Shown here: positions 1-5,154 of the stretch, in pieces
Numbering within the stretch: the first letter of the stretch is position 1
How the letters are laid out: the number at the start of each line of letters is the position of its first letter
Program-made: the position numbers and the translations under genes
Assembly (NCBI GenBank): GCA_009778535.1
Contig: WRJP01000096.1
Span: 1-6,741, forward strand
Length of the DNA stretch: 6,741 nt
From: Propionibacteriaceae bacterium
GTDB taxonomy: Bacteria; Actinomycetota; Actinomycetes; Propionibacteriales; Propionibacteriaceae
Reading direction: 5' to 3'
Notes under the pieces: generated by a model
The model's database searches: none
What the model was told of the DNA's origin: nothing
The model's input: only the letters and a program-made list of their open reading frames with translations

Positions 1-1
1 G

Positions 2-553
2 ATCCTGGAACGCCTGCGAGAGGTGGCGATGGGTCAGCACGGCCTGGTCTCATCTGAGCAAGCATCCAAAGAAGGCATACCTCGTCAAGAATTGGTGAAG
101 CTCGCCGTTCGAGGTCGCCTGGAACGGCTAAAGCGAGGGGTTTATCTCGTTCCTCAAGTTCCTGGAAGTCGCTACCAGAACTGGGCGTTGGCGGTGTTGT
201 GGACTGGTGCACCAGAGGCTTGCCTGAGCCATGAAACTGCTCTCGCGGCCTGGGAAATCAGTGACATCAATCCCAACCAGATTCACATCACTGTCGGCAA
301 GCACCGTAGATTACGTCGAGCCGGTGGCGAGCGTTACATCATCCACCACGCCGATTTAGCGGATAGCCAACGAACGAGTTTTGAACAAATCCCGATCACA
401 AATGTGCCGGCAACAATTGAGCAGTGCATCGTGTGGGGAACGCCGACATATCTAATCAAGCAGGCATTAGAACGCGCAGGCCTGACAGGGCAGCTTTTGA
501 AGGCTGACGGCGAGAATCTTATGCGAAAACTGGAGCATCGAGACAATGGTTAA
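2..553 (+). CDS. AbiEi-like type IV antitoxin, winged-helix regulator (5' end probably outside window)
   Basis: Likely antitoxin and autorepressor of an AbiE-type toxin-antitoxin pair. The first in-window start is GTG at 23, with an ATG at 29. However, the frame is open from base 2, and the residues before it (ILERLREVA) look like the first helix of the AbiEi winged-helix domain, so the true start is probably just upstream of the window. Counting from 23, residues 7-45 (GLVSSEQASKEGI through RLKRGVYLVP) match the pattern of the AbiEi N-terminal wHTH. The rest resembles the family's C-terminal domain, including the LSHETALAAW stretch typical of these proteins. The stop overlaps the start of the toxin gene by 8 nt, the usual antitoxin-first order with translational coupling. 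In this family the antitoxin represses its own promoter and counteracts the toxin without tight complex formation. The promoter and operators are not in the window. Family call is from motif recognition, not a search. Confidence 0.82.
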   Translation: MLERLREVAMGQHGLVSSEQASKEGIPRQELVKLAVRGRLERLKRGVYLVPQVPGSRYQNWALAVLWTGAPEACLSHETALAAWEISDINPNQIHITVGKHRRLRRAGGERYIIHHADLADSQRTSFEQIPITNVPATIEQCIVWGTPTYLIKQALERAGLTGQLLKADGENLMRKLEHRDNG

Positions 554-1487
554 TGAGGCTAGCTACAACCTGTCACAAAGCGTTAGCGCGCTGAAACCGA
601 AAGACAAGGCTCCGAATTCAGCGCATGTGCTTGATGTGTGGATCACCAAAGCAGAGCGTGATCTAAACAGTGATGGGGGCAGACTTGGCTGGCTGATCAC
701 ATCCACAATTGCGACAGCGGTTCTACAGCAGACACTAGATGGGCAAGATGAGCCATCCTTTCTACTCAAGGGTGGATCGCTGCTACAACACAAGCTGCGC
801 GCCCCTACACGTGCGACAACTGATATCGACGGGCTCATTCGTGGTGACATCGATACCTTCCTTGAAAGTCTCGATGCCTTACTAATCCAGTCATGGGGTC
901 CATTCGAGTTCAAGCGAAGTCCCATCGAGGTGATCAATGTCCCCACCAAGGTGATCAAACCTCGTCGCTTCCGATTGATTATTACCCTCAACAACAAAAC
1001 ATGGCGAGGCGTTCAAGTAGAGCTATCCCCAGACGAAGGACTCGCAGGTCAAGCATACGAACGTACAGCTGCCCCTTCCCTCTCTGGGTTTGGGCTTCCG
1101 ACCCCCGACTTTCTTGCGTCGTTGGCGATGCAGTACCAGGTCGCTCAGAAGGTGCACGCATCGACTGATCCGCATGATCCACCAGAGTATGTGAATGATC
1201 GAGCTCGCGATGTTCCGGATCTGCTACTACTGCGTGACCTCGCAAACGAGACCGGACATCCTGACAGACTGAGCATCAAAGCGGCCGTCCTAGATATCTT
1301 CAAAGCCCGCGTAGATGAAGCTGAGACCCTAGGACTGACTCCACGACTCTGGCCAGCGCGTCTGGTTGCCTATCCGCACTGGCAAGGCAGCTTCGATAAA
1401 GCTGCCCAAGACGCCGGGTTGCACATCACCCTCGAAGACGCTGTCGCTCAGGCCAATGCTTGGCTAGATGAGATCGACGATGCCTGA
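546..1487 (+). CDS. AbiEii/MenT-like nucleotidyltransferase toxin
   Basis: Toxin half of the AbiE module, a DNA polymerase-beta-fold nucleotidyltransferase of 313 aa, a normal length for the family. Visible motifs are: LLKGGSLL (K75-G76-G77), the nucleotide-binding motif; RATTDID with D93 and D95 as metal-binding carboxylates; VQVELS (E159), a possible further acidic site; and AQKVHA (K202) with RARDVPD (R219, R221, D222, D225), the C-terminal AbiEii motif. All key residues appear present, so the protein looks active. Characterised relatives include streptococcal AbiEii, reported as a GTP-binding NTase, and mycobacterial MenT toxins, some of which add nucleotides to the tRNA acceptor end. The substrate here is unknown. 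ATG 546 overlaps the antitoxin stop; a weak GGAG lies at 532-535, so translation probably depends on coupling. The known roles of this family are phage abortive infection and stabilisation of mobile DNA. Confidence 0.87.
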   Translation: MVNEASYNLSQSVSALKPKDKAPNSAHVLDVWITKAERDLNSDGGRLGWLITSTIATAVLQQTLDGQDEPSFLLKGGSLLQHKLRAPTRATTDIDGLIRGDIDTFLESLDALLIQSWGPFEFKRSPIEVINVPTKVIKPRRFRLIITLNNKTWRGVQVELSPDEGLAGQAYERTAAPSLSGFGLPTPDFLASLAMQYQVAQKVHASTDPHDPPEYVNDRARDVPDLLLLRDLANETGHPDRLSIKAAVLDIFKARVDEAETLGLTPRLWPARLVAYPHWQGSFDKAAQDAGLHITLEDAVAQANAWLDEIDDA

Positions 1488-1501
1488 CGCACGACTGCTG
1501 C

Positions 1502-1519
1502 ATGTCAAAACCTTGACAT
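1502..1519. other. 7-bp inverted repeat after the toxin gene
   Basis: ATGTCAA, the 4-nt loop AACC, then TTGACAT form a perfect hairpin beginning 15 nt past the toxin stop. It is AT-rich and has no T-run after it, so it is a poor terminator. It could equally be a dyad protein-binding site. The right arm contains TTGACA, but no -10 box sits at a fitting distance. Confidence 0.35.
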
Positions 1520-1598
1520 TGTGGTAAGGAATTGACAGCTCAGTGTCGCTGAATCAGGCAACTGATCTAAAACCAAAGTGGACAGTAAGTGGACACCT

Positions 1599-1615
1599 GG
1601 GCTGATCTCCAGCCC
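1599..1615 (+). terminator. Possible terminator-like hairpin of the TA operon
   Basis: GGGCTG, loop ATCTC, then CAGCCC form a 6-bp GC-rich stem followed by a pyrimidine-rich stretch (CTCTGCCTCCTCT) that ends at the left end of the insertion sequence. It is the strongest stem between the toxin gene and the IS. There is no true U-run, so termination is only a possibility. Confidence 0.3.
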
Positions 1616-1633
1616 CTCTGCCTCCTCTAATAC

Positions 1634-1656
1634 GGCGCTTCGGATTCTAGCGGGGT
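1634..1656 (+). repeat. Left terminal inverted repeat of the ISL3 element
   Basis: 23 bp beginning GGCGCTTCGGATTCTAG and ending CGGGGT. It is the exact reverse complement of 3031-3053, and the match breaks down just outside. The transposase-type reading frame is open across this repeat, but coding most likely starts inside the element. Confidence 0.92.
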
Positions 1657-1709
1657 GTTGTTGTGTGGTTTTGTGTTGTTTTTGGGCGAAGGTGCTCCAG
1701 ACTTTTGGT

Positions 1710-3023
1710 GTGAAACATAAATCAAAGCACACCTTCGCTGTATCTGATTCTACTGAAATTGTTAAAGCTCTTGTTGGTTTGAAAGACGTTCGGGTGCTCA
1801 AATATGTTCGTAACGGGCCTGATGCTGAGTTGGTAATCGAACAGATCATAGATGAGGTTTACTGTCCTGAATGTGGCCAGTTAGCACGCGTTAAACAACG
1901 ACCGGTGGTGCGCTATATAGATATGCCTGTTTATGGGACGCCGATGCGTTTGGCTTGGCGTAAACATCGGATGTGTTGTGTTGACCCAGACTGTCCGAAA
2001 CAAAGCTGGGTGTTAACAGATCACCGGATCAGCGCTAAACAATGTTTGTTAACTACCAGGGCTGCGAAATGGGCCACTTCGCAGGTAGGTCAAGGCCGTA
2101 CCGTTAGTGAGGTAGCAGCCGAGCTTGCTTGTGACTGGCACACCGTCAATGATGCGGTCACCTACTATGGGCAAGCGCTGCTAGCAGCTGACCGTAAACG
2201 GCTATCTAAAACTACAGCTATCGGGTTAGATGAAACTAGTTTCGTGAAACTGGCCCGGTATCACAAAACCTTTGCAACCACTGTCGCTGATGTAGCTAAC
2301 CATCAAATCATTGATATTCTTCCCACAAGGAATTTTGTAGATGTTGCAGCGTTCATCAACGCTCAATGTGAATCTTGGAAACAGCGCATTGAATACGGCG
2401 CGTTAGACATGTCAAACACATATGCAGCTGTGTATACAGTGATGCTACCTGAAGTGATCCAGGTGGTTGACTCATTTCATGTGGTCCGTTTAGCGAACCA
2501 GGTGTTGGACCAGGTACGCCGACGGGTACAACGACAACAAACCGGGCACAGGGGCCGTAAAGACGATCCGCTGTACAAGATTAGGCGTTTACTGGTCACC
2601 GGTGAGGAAAGACTAGACGATGCGGCTGCTGCCCGTTTATCATCCCTGTTAGCACTTGGAGACCCTGATGCTGAAGTTGGAATCGCACACCGGGTGAAAG
2701 AACGCATACGAGATTTCTATCGTGAAACCAGCCCTGCCATAGCACGTACAATCTTGACCGATGTGCACGCTCACTGCATGCAACCATCAATGCCACCAGA
2801 AATCATCAAACTTGGACGTACCATAGGGAAATGGTTCGACAAGATTTGTAACTACCATTTAGCACGAATATCCAACGGCCCAACCGAAGCGTTAAATAAC
2901 CTGATCAAACGAATCAAACGCATCGGATACGGCTTCACAAACTTCAACAACTACAGAATCAGAGCTCTACTATATGCAGGAAAACCCAACTGGCGAATCC
3001 TCAACTCCATCACCATCCAATGA
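1710..3023 (+). CDS. ISL3-family transposase
   Basis: DDE transposase of about 437 aa, the usual ISL3 size. The frame is open from GTG 1578, but that codon lies outside the left inverted repeat and its first ~44 residues look non-coding (Cys/Val/Leu-rich translation of T-rich DNA). GTG 1710 is preferred and GTG 1692 is an alternative; neither has a convincing ribosome site. Counted from 1710, domains in order are: a zinc-finger-like N-terminus (CPEC at 52-55, then CC and DPDC at 89-95); a helix-turn-helix at about 130-152 (TVSEVAAELACDWHTVNDA); and the DDE_Tnp_ISL3 core. The core has D174 (GLDETSF), D233 (ALDMSNTYAAVY) and/or D254 (VVDSFHVVRLAN), and E393 (GPTEALNNLIKRIKR). All characteristic blocks are present without frameshift or stop. 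The TGA at 3021-3023 is 7 nt inside the right inverted repeat. Confidence 0.9.
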   Translation: MKHKSKHTFAVSDSTEIVKALVGLKDVRVLKYVRNGPDAELVIEQIIDEVYCPECGQLARVKQRPVVRYIDMPVYGTPMRLAWRKHRMCCVDPDCPKQSWVLTDHRISAKQCLLTTRAAKWATSQVGQGRTVSEVAAELACDWHTVNDAVTYYGQALLAADRKRLSKTTAIGLDETSFVKLARYHKTFATTVADVANHQIIDILPTRNFVDVAAFINAQCESWKQRIEYGALDMSNTYAAVYTVMLPEVIQVVDSFHVVRLANQVLDQVRRRVQRQQTGHRGRKDDPLYKIRRLLVTGEERLDDAAAARLSSLLALGDPDAEVGIAHRVKERIRDFYRETSPAIARTILTDVHAHCMQPSMPPEIIKLGRTIGKWFDKICNYHLARISNGPTEALNNLIKRIKRIGYGFTNFNNYRIRALLYAGKPNWRILNSITIQ

Positions 3024-3030
3024 ACCAGGA

Positions 3031-3053
3031 ACCCCGCTAGAATCCGAAGCGCC
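3031..3053 (-). repeat. Right terminal inverted repeat of the ISL3 element
   Basis: 23 bp beginning ACCCCGCTAGAATCC and ending GAAGCGCC, the exact reverse complement of 1634-1656. It begins 7 nt after the transposase stop. Confidence 0.92.
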
Positions 3054-3059
3054 AGTTAG

Positions 3060-3076
3060 GTCGTGCGATGCACGAC
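3060..3076 (-). terminator. Hairpin downstream of the tRNA pair, possible terminator
   Basis: GTCGTGC, a 3-nt loop and GCACGAC form a perfect, GC-rich 7-bp stem. On the minus strand it lies 18 nt past the end of tRNA-Met, where a terminator for the tRNA transcript is expected. The bases after it on that strand are CTAACT and then the insertion sequence, so there is no U-run. The IS may have separated the stem from its tail, or termination may need another factor. Confidence 0.45.
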
Positions 3077-3094
3077 ACACTCCACCCGAGCGAG

Positions 3095-3168
3095 TGGGGC
3101 GAGTGGGGCTCGAACCCACGACCGACGGATTATGAGTCCGTAGCTCTGACCGGCTGAGCTATCGCCCC
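3095..3168 (-). tRNA. tRNA-Met (anticodon CAT)
   Basis: Reads on the minus strand from GGGGCGA to TCGCCCC plus discriminator A, a perfect 7-bp acceptor stem. The D-arm (AGCTCAGCCGGTCAGAGCT), anticodon stem ACGGA/TCCGT around the loop CTCATAA, and T-arm GTGGG-TTCGAGC-CCCAC all fold. The anticodon is CAT. The first acceptor pair is a normal G-C, unlike the mismatch of bacterial initiator tRNA, so elongator Met is most likely. A tRNA-Ile2 with a modified C34 is the alternative. CCA is not encoded (the next bases are CTC), so it must be added after transcription. It follows tRNA-Asn by 13 nt and is probably co-transcribed with it. Confidence 0.93.
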
Positions 3169-3181
3169 AGATGTTTAATAG

Positions 3182-3254
3182 CTCCCCCGGGAGGACTTGA
3201 ACCTCCAACCTGCGGATTAACAGTCCGACGCTCTGCCGATTGAGCTACAGGGGA
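3182..3254 (-). tRNA. tRNA-Asn (anticodon GTT)
   Basis: Minus-strand cloverleaf starting TCCCCTG and ending CGGGGGA plus discriminator G. The acceptor stem pairs over 7 bp with one G-U. The anticodon loop is CTGTTAA, giving GTT, and the T-arm is GGAGG-TTCAAGT-CCTCC. The D-arm AGCTCAATCGGCAGAGC and the UCCCC start are typical of bacterial tRNA-Asn. CCA is not encoded. It is the upstream member of the tRNA pair. Confidence 0.95.
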
Positions 3255-3266
3255 ATGTGCTAAGCG

Positions 3267-3293
3267 AGGATACGTTACCACAGGTCGACCCAA
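3267..3293 (-). promoter_or_regulatory. Weak promoter candidate for the tRNA pair
   Basis: On the minus strand, TTGGGT (3293-3288) and TATCCT (3272-3267) resemble -35 and -10 boxes, but with a short 15-nt spacer. The -10-like box is 12 nt upstream of the tRNA-Asn 5' end, a plausible distance. Only three and four of the six consensus bases match, so this is tentative. Confidence 0.22.
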
Positions 3294-3311
3294 TCCTGCA
3301 CGAGCTACGGG

Positions 3312-4115
3312 TCATGCCAACAATTCGAGAATTTTTCTGCCCAGACTGCCATCATTGTTTGAACCGATACGACCAAAGCCAGCAGCATGTAGCAACTGGT
3401 GAGCATTTTCCATCACGAAACCCCTCCCAGCCCACGCCAACATCTCAAGATCATTCGGCATATCTCCAAACGCAGCAACCGCAGTCGAATCAATGCCGAG
3501 TAGTGAACACACATCGGCCAAACCAGTGGCTTTGTTTATTCCGGCGGCGGCGATCTCAACCAGGCCAAATGGTTCTCCCATCGAAGCATGGGTGAGAGCC
3601 AGCTCGGAGCTCACAGCACCTTTCGCAAGCCTGACCAGTTCATCTGAAGTCAGCACGTGATGAAAACCAAGAAGTTTGATGATCGGCTGATGTAGCTCAA
3701 TCATCTGAAAAATATCGCCTGGAACAGCATTCCAGTCGGTAAACTGCTGGATAGGCGCATCAACTTCACAAGGAAAGCAGCACTGAGTCTCCACTCCAAA
3801 AGTAATGCCAGGTATTCTCGCGCGCAGAGCGTGAATAGTTTCCACCGTCAACTCGGAGTTCAAGTGGTGTACGAAGCGCATCTTTTCGCCGACCATGTCA
3901 TATAGTTCTGCGCCGTTGCTGGCTACAACTAGTGGGAAAAGCCCTGGTATTTTACGAATCACAGCGAGCCAGCGGGAAGGACGGCCGGTGCAAACTACAA
4001 ACGGAATGTCTAGCTCGTTCGCGCGGTGAACAGCTTCCATATTTGTGTCCGGAACTGTTTTTTCATCGTCAAGAAAGGTGCCGTCCAAGTCAACGGCAAT
4101 TAGCGCTGGCCTCAT
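3312..4115 (-). CDS. Cof-type HAD-IIB family hydrolase (phosphatase)
   Basis: A 267-aa haloacid-dehalogenase phosphatase, the usual size for Cof/YbiV-like enzymes that dephosphorylate sugar phosphates or other small metabolites in the cytoplasm. Motif I is AVDLDGTFLDD, with nucleophile D9 and acid/base D11. Motif II is VCTGRP with T43. Motif III is NKATGL with K195. Motif IV is FGDMPNDLEML with metal-binding D218 and D222. The region between motifs II and III (about 85-185) is the C2B-type cap that sets substrate specificity; it has an unusual CCFPC cluster at 112-116. All catalytic residues are present. ATG 4115 overlaps the stop of the upstream membrane-protein gene as ATGA, so the two are probably one operon with coupled translation. 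The substrate cannot be read from the sequence. Confidence 0.9.
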   Translation of the reverse strand: MRPALIAVDLDGTFLDDEKTVPDTNMEAVHRANELDIPFVVCTGRPSRWLAVIRKIPGLFPLVVASNGAELYDMVGEKMRFVHHLNSELTVETIHALRARIPGITFGVETQCCFPCEVDAPIQQFTDWNAVPGDIFQMIELHQPIIKLLGFHHVLTSDELVRLAKGAVSSELALTHASMGEPFGLVEIAAAGINKATGLADVCSLLGIDSTAVAAFGDMPNDLEMLAWAGRGFVMENAHQLLHAAGFGRIGSNNDGSLGRKILELLA

Positions 4116-4978
4116 AGCCGTGAATCTGGCGAAGGGGAACCACCGGGGTCGCCGGATTCAGAAGGAGTAGGCGAACCTTCCGATTCCGAAGGTTCGGGCG
4201 ACTCAGAGTCTGACGGTTCTGGCGATTCCGAGTCTGACGGTTCTGGCGACTCAGAGTCCGACGGGTCAGGTGAATCAGGGGGAGGAGACCCAGACTCGGG
4301 CGCATTTGTGGGCACTGGCGGCGGCGGAGGCTGCGGCGACGACTGTTGAAACAGCAGGATAGCAATAAGAATCGCCAAAGCTGCCAGCAACAGCATCAAA
4401 AGCCAACTAGCCAGAATAGACAGTGCACCCGCTCGGTCATGGCGGCCTGGCCAAGGTAACGGCCAAACCCGAGTGGAACCAGGGCTGAAGCGGTTAATCC
4501 AGTGCAGATTGAACTCAGGGCCTGCTGGAACATCGTTGGGATTGGGTTTGCTCAACCCCAGTTGTACCTCGGCAAGAATCCTGGTGGCTTCTGCTACCGC
4601 TTGGGGGCTGCCATCGTAGGCAAGTGCCACCCAAGGCGATTGCGGTATCGAACCAGGTTCGGTGGGGTCGTCGTCCTCAGCGCGGAATTTTCTACCCAAA
4701 CGTCCGCCATCTTGTCCTTCGCCGCCGCGGGCAATCACAGTATCGATGTGCATTTGATTCACCAACGAACCAAGACGATCTCTGGCGGCAGCATCGCTAG
4801 CTGCACCTTCTGAGAGCATAATCAGCGCGGTAGTAGTTTCATTATCATCGTGTGCTACATAGGCGACACCCGATGCAGCAGCAGTCAGTCTGGCATCCAA
4901 CCAGAAATCGCCTACTTTCGCAGGGTCTTGCGAAAGTAGCGGCGACAACACTACCCAACTCTGGTTGCTATCTGACAT
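4112..4978 (-). CDS. Single-pass membrane protein with degenerate Ser/Thr-kinase-N-lobe-like domain and acidic Ser-Pro repeat tail
   Basis: Protein of 288 aa with no assigned function. Residues 22-74 (VGDFWLDARL, ASGVAYVAHDD, TTTALIMLSEGAASD, AARDRLGSLV) follow the order of a bacterial Ser/Thr-kinase N-lobe: first strand, glycine loop, VAxK strand, then helix C. SPWVALAYDG at 114-123 resembles the hinge region. The first loop glycines and the VAxK lysine are missing, and there is no HRD/DFG lobe, so it cannot be a kinase. WPLPWPGRHDRAG at 172-184 leads into one strong membrane helix (about 184-210). The basic residues before it imply the N-terminus is inside. Outside is a Pro-rich linker, then SDSESPEP three times (240-263) and a Ser/Pro/Gly end without LPxTG. 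A good ribosome site (AAGGAAG, at 4982-4988) precedes ATG 4978. The gene is coupled to the HAD phosphatase and divergent from moxR. The coding call is strong; the kinase relation is inferred. Confidence 0.8.
   Translation of the reverse strand: MSDSNQSWVVLSPLLSQDPAKVGDFWLDARLTAAASGVAYVAHDDNETTTALIMLSEGAASDAAARDRLGSLVNQMHIDTVIARGGEGQDGGRLGRKFRAEDDDPTEPGSIPQSPWVALAYDGSPQAVAEATRILAEVQLGLSKPNPNDVPAGPEFNLHWINRFSPGSTRVWPLPWPGRHDRAGALSILASWLLMLLLAALAILIAILLFQQSSPQPPPPPVPTNAPESGSPPPDSPDPSDSESPEPSDSESPEPSDSESPEPSESEGSPTPSESGDPGGSPSPDSRL
4191..4262 (-). repeat. Three tandem 24-bp coding repeats
   Basis: Units at 4191-4214, 4215-4238 and 4239-4262 differ by only a few, mostly silent, bases and each encodes the eight residues SDSESPEP. 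A degenerate fourth unit follows at 4263-4286. The period is a multiple of three, so copy-number change would lengthen or shorten the outer tail of the membrane protein without a frameshift. Confidence 0.9.
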
Positions 4979-5154
4979 TTGCTTCCTTCGATTCTTGGCT
5001 CCAATTGTGCCTCATTAGGCAAACTAATGGCGCAGCGACTTAAGAATAACTCGCAAATGGCTGTGAGGTTTACTACAAGAAAGTGGTTCAACGGCTCGAA
5101 TTTCATATTACGCGGTATCGTTTACCTGGTAAGAACAAGCAAGCAGGAGAAAAA
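4979..5154. promoter_or_regulatory. Divergent control region between the membrane-protein operon and moxR
   Basis: 176 bp separate the two oppositely directed genes, so promoters for both should lie here. It contains the inverted repeat CATTAG-GCAAA-CTAATG (5013-5029), overlapped by GCCT-CATT-AGGC (5009-5020), a plausible operator. For the + strand, CATATTACG near 5104-5112 is a -10-like sequence, but no good -35 box accompanies it. No confident promoter was found on the minus strand. Confidence 0.4.

Larger units (their letters stand above)
1634..3053 (+). mobile_element. ISL3-family insertion sequence, 1420 bp, apparently intact
   Basis: The element is bounded by perfect 23-bp terminal inverted repeats (1634-1656 and 3031-3053) that start GGCGCTTCGG, resembling the GG-initiated ends typical of ISL3. 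Its length and single transposase gene fit the family. ISL3 elements normally make an 8-bp target duplication, but here the left flank is TCTAATAC and the right flank AGTTAGGT, which do not match. That suggests the flanks were joined by recombination or deletion, or that one flank has since changed. The element sits between the AbiE module and a tRNA pair. Confidence 0.9.

Noticed and set aside
563..997. Minus-strand open frame inside the toxin gene
   Set aside because: Antisense to the AbiEii reading frame, which carries all family motifs.
1513..1541. TTGACA as a -35 promoter box
   Set aside because: No acceptable -10 sequence 16-18 nt downstream, nor for the second TTGACA at 1532.
1578..1709. 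Upstream part of the transposase reading frame starting at GTG 1578
   Set aside because: It begins outside the left inverted repeat and translates to a low-information Cys/Val/Leu stretch unlike ISL3 N-termini. The frame is open by chance.
1505..1849. Minus-strand open frame crossing the left IS end
   Set aside because: It spans the IS boundary and is antisense to the transposase; no motifs.
3257..3595. Plus-strand open frame of 112 codons
   Set aside because: It lies antisense to the end of the HAD phosphatase gene, whose motifs are clear, and its translation shows no recognisable domain.
4191..4286. Short tandem repeats as a CRISPR array
   Set aside because: The repeats are contiguous with no spacers and encode an in-frame peptide repeat.
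4502..4813. Plus-strand open frame within the membrane-protein gene
   Set aside because: Antisense to a well-supported gene with a ribosome site and a coupled downstream gene; no recognisable product.
5083..5154. Upstream extension of moxR from GTG 5083
   Set aside because: No ribosome site precedes it, whereas GTG 5155 has AGGAG at 5 nt spacing; the extension looks like untranslated leader.
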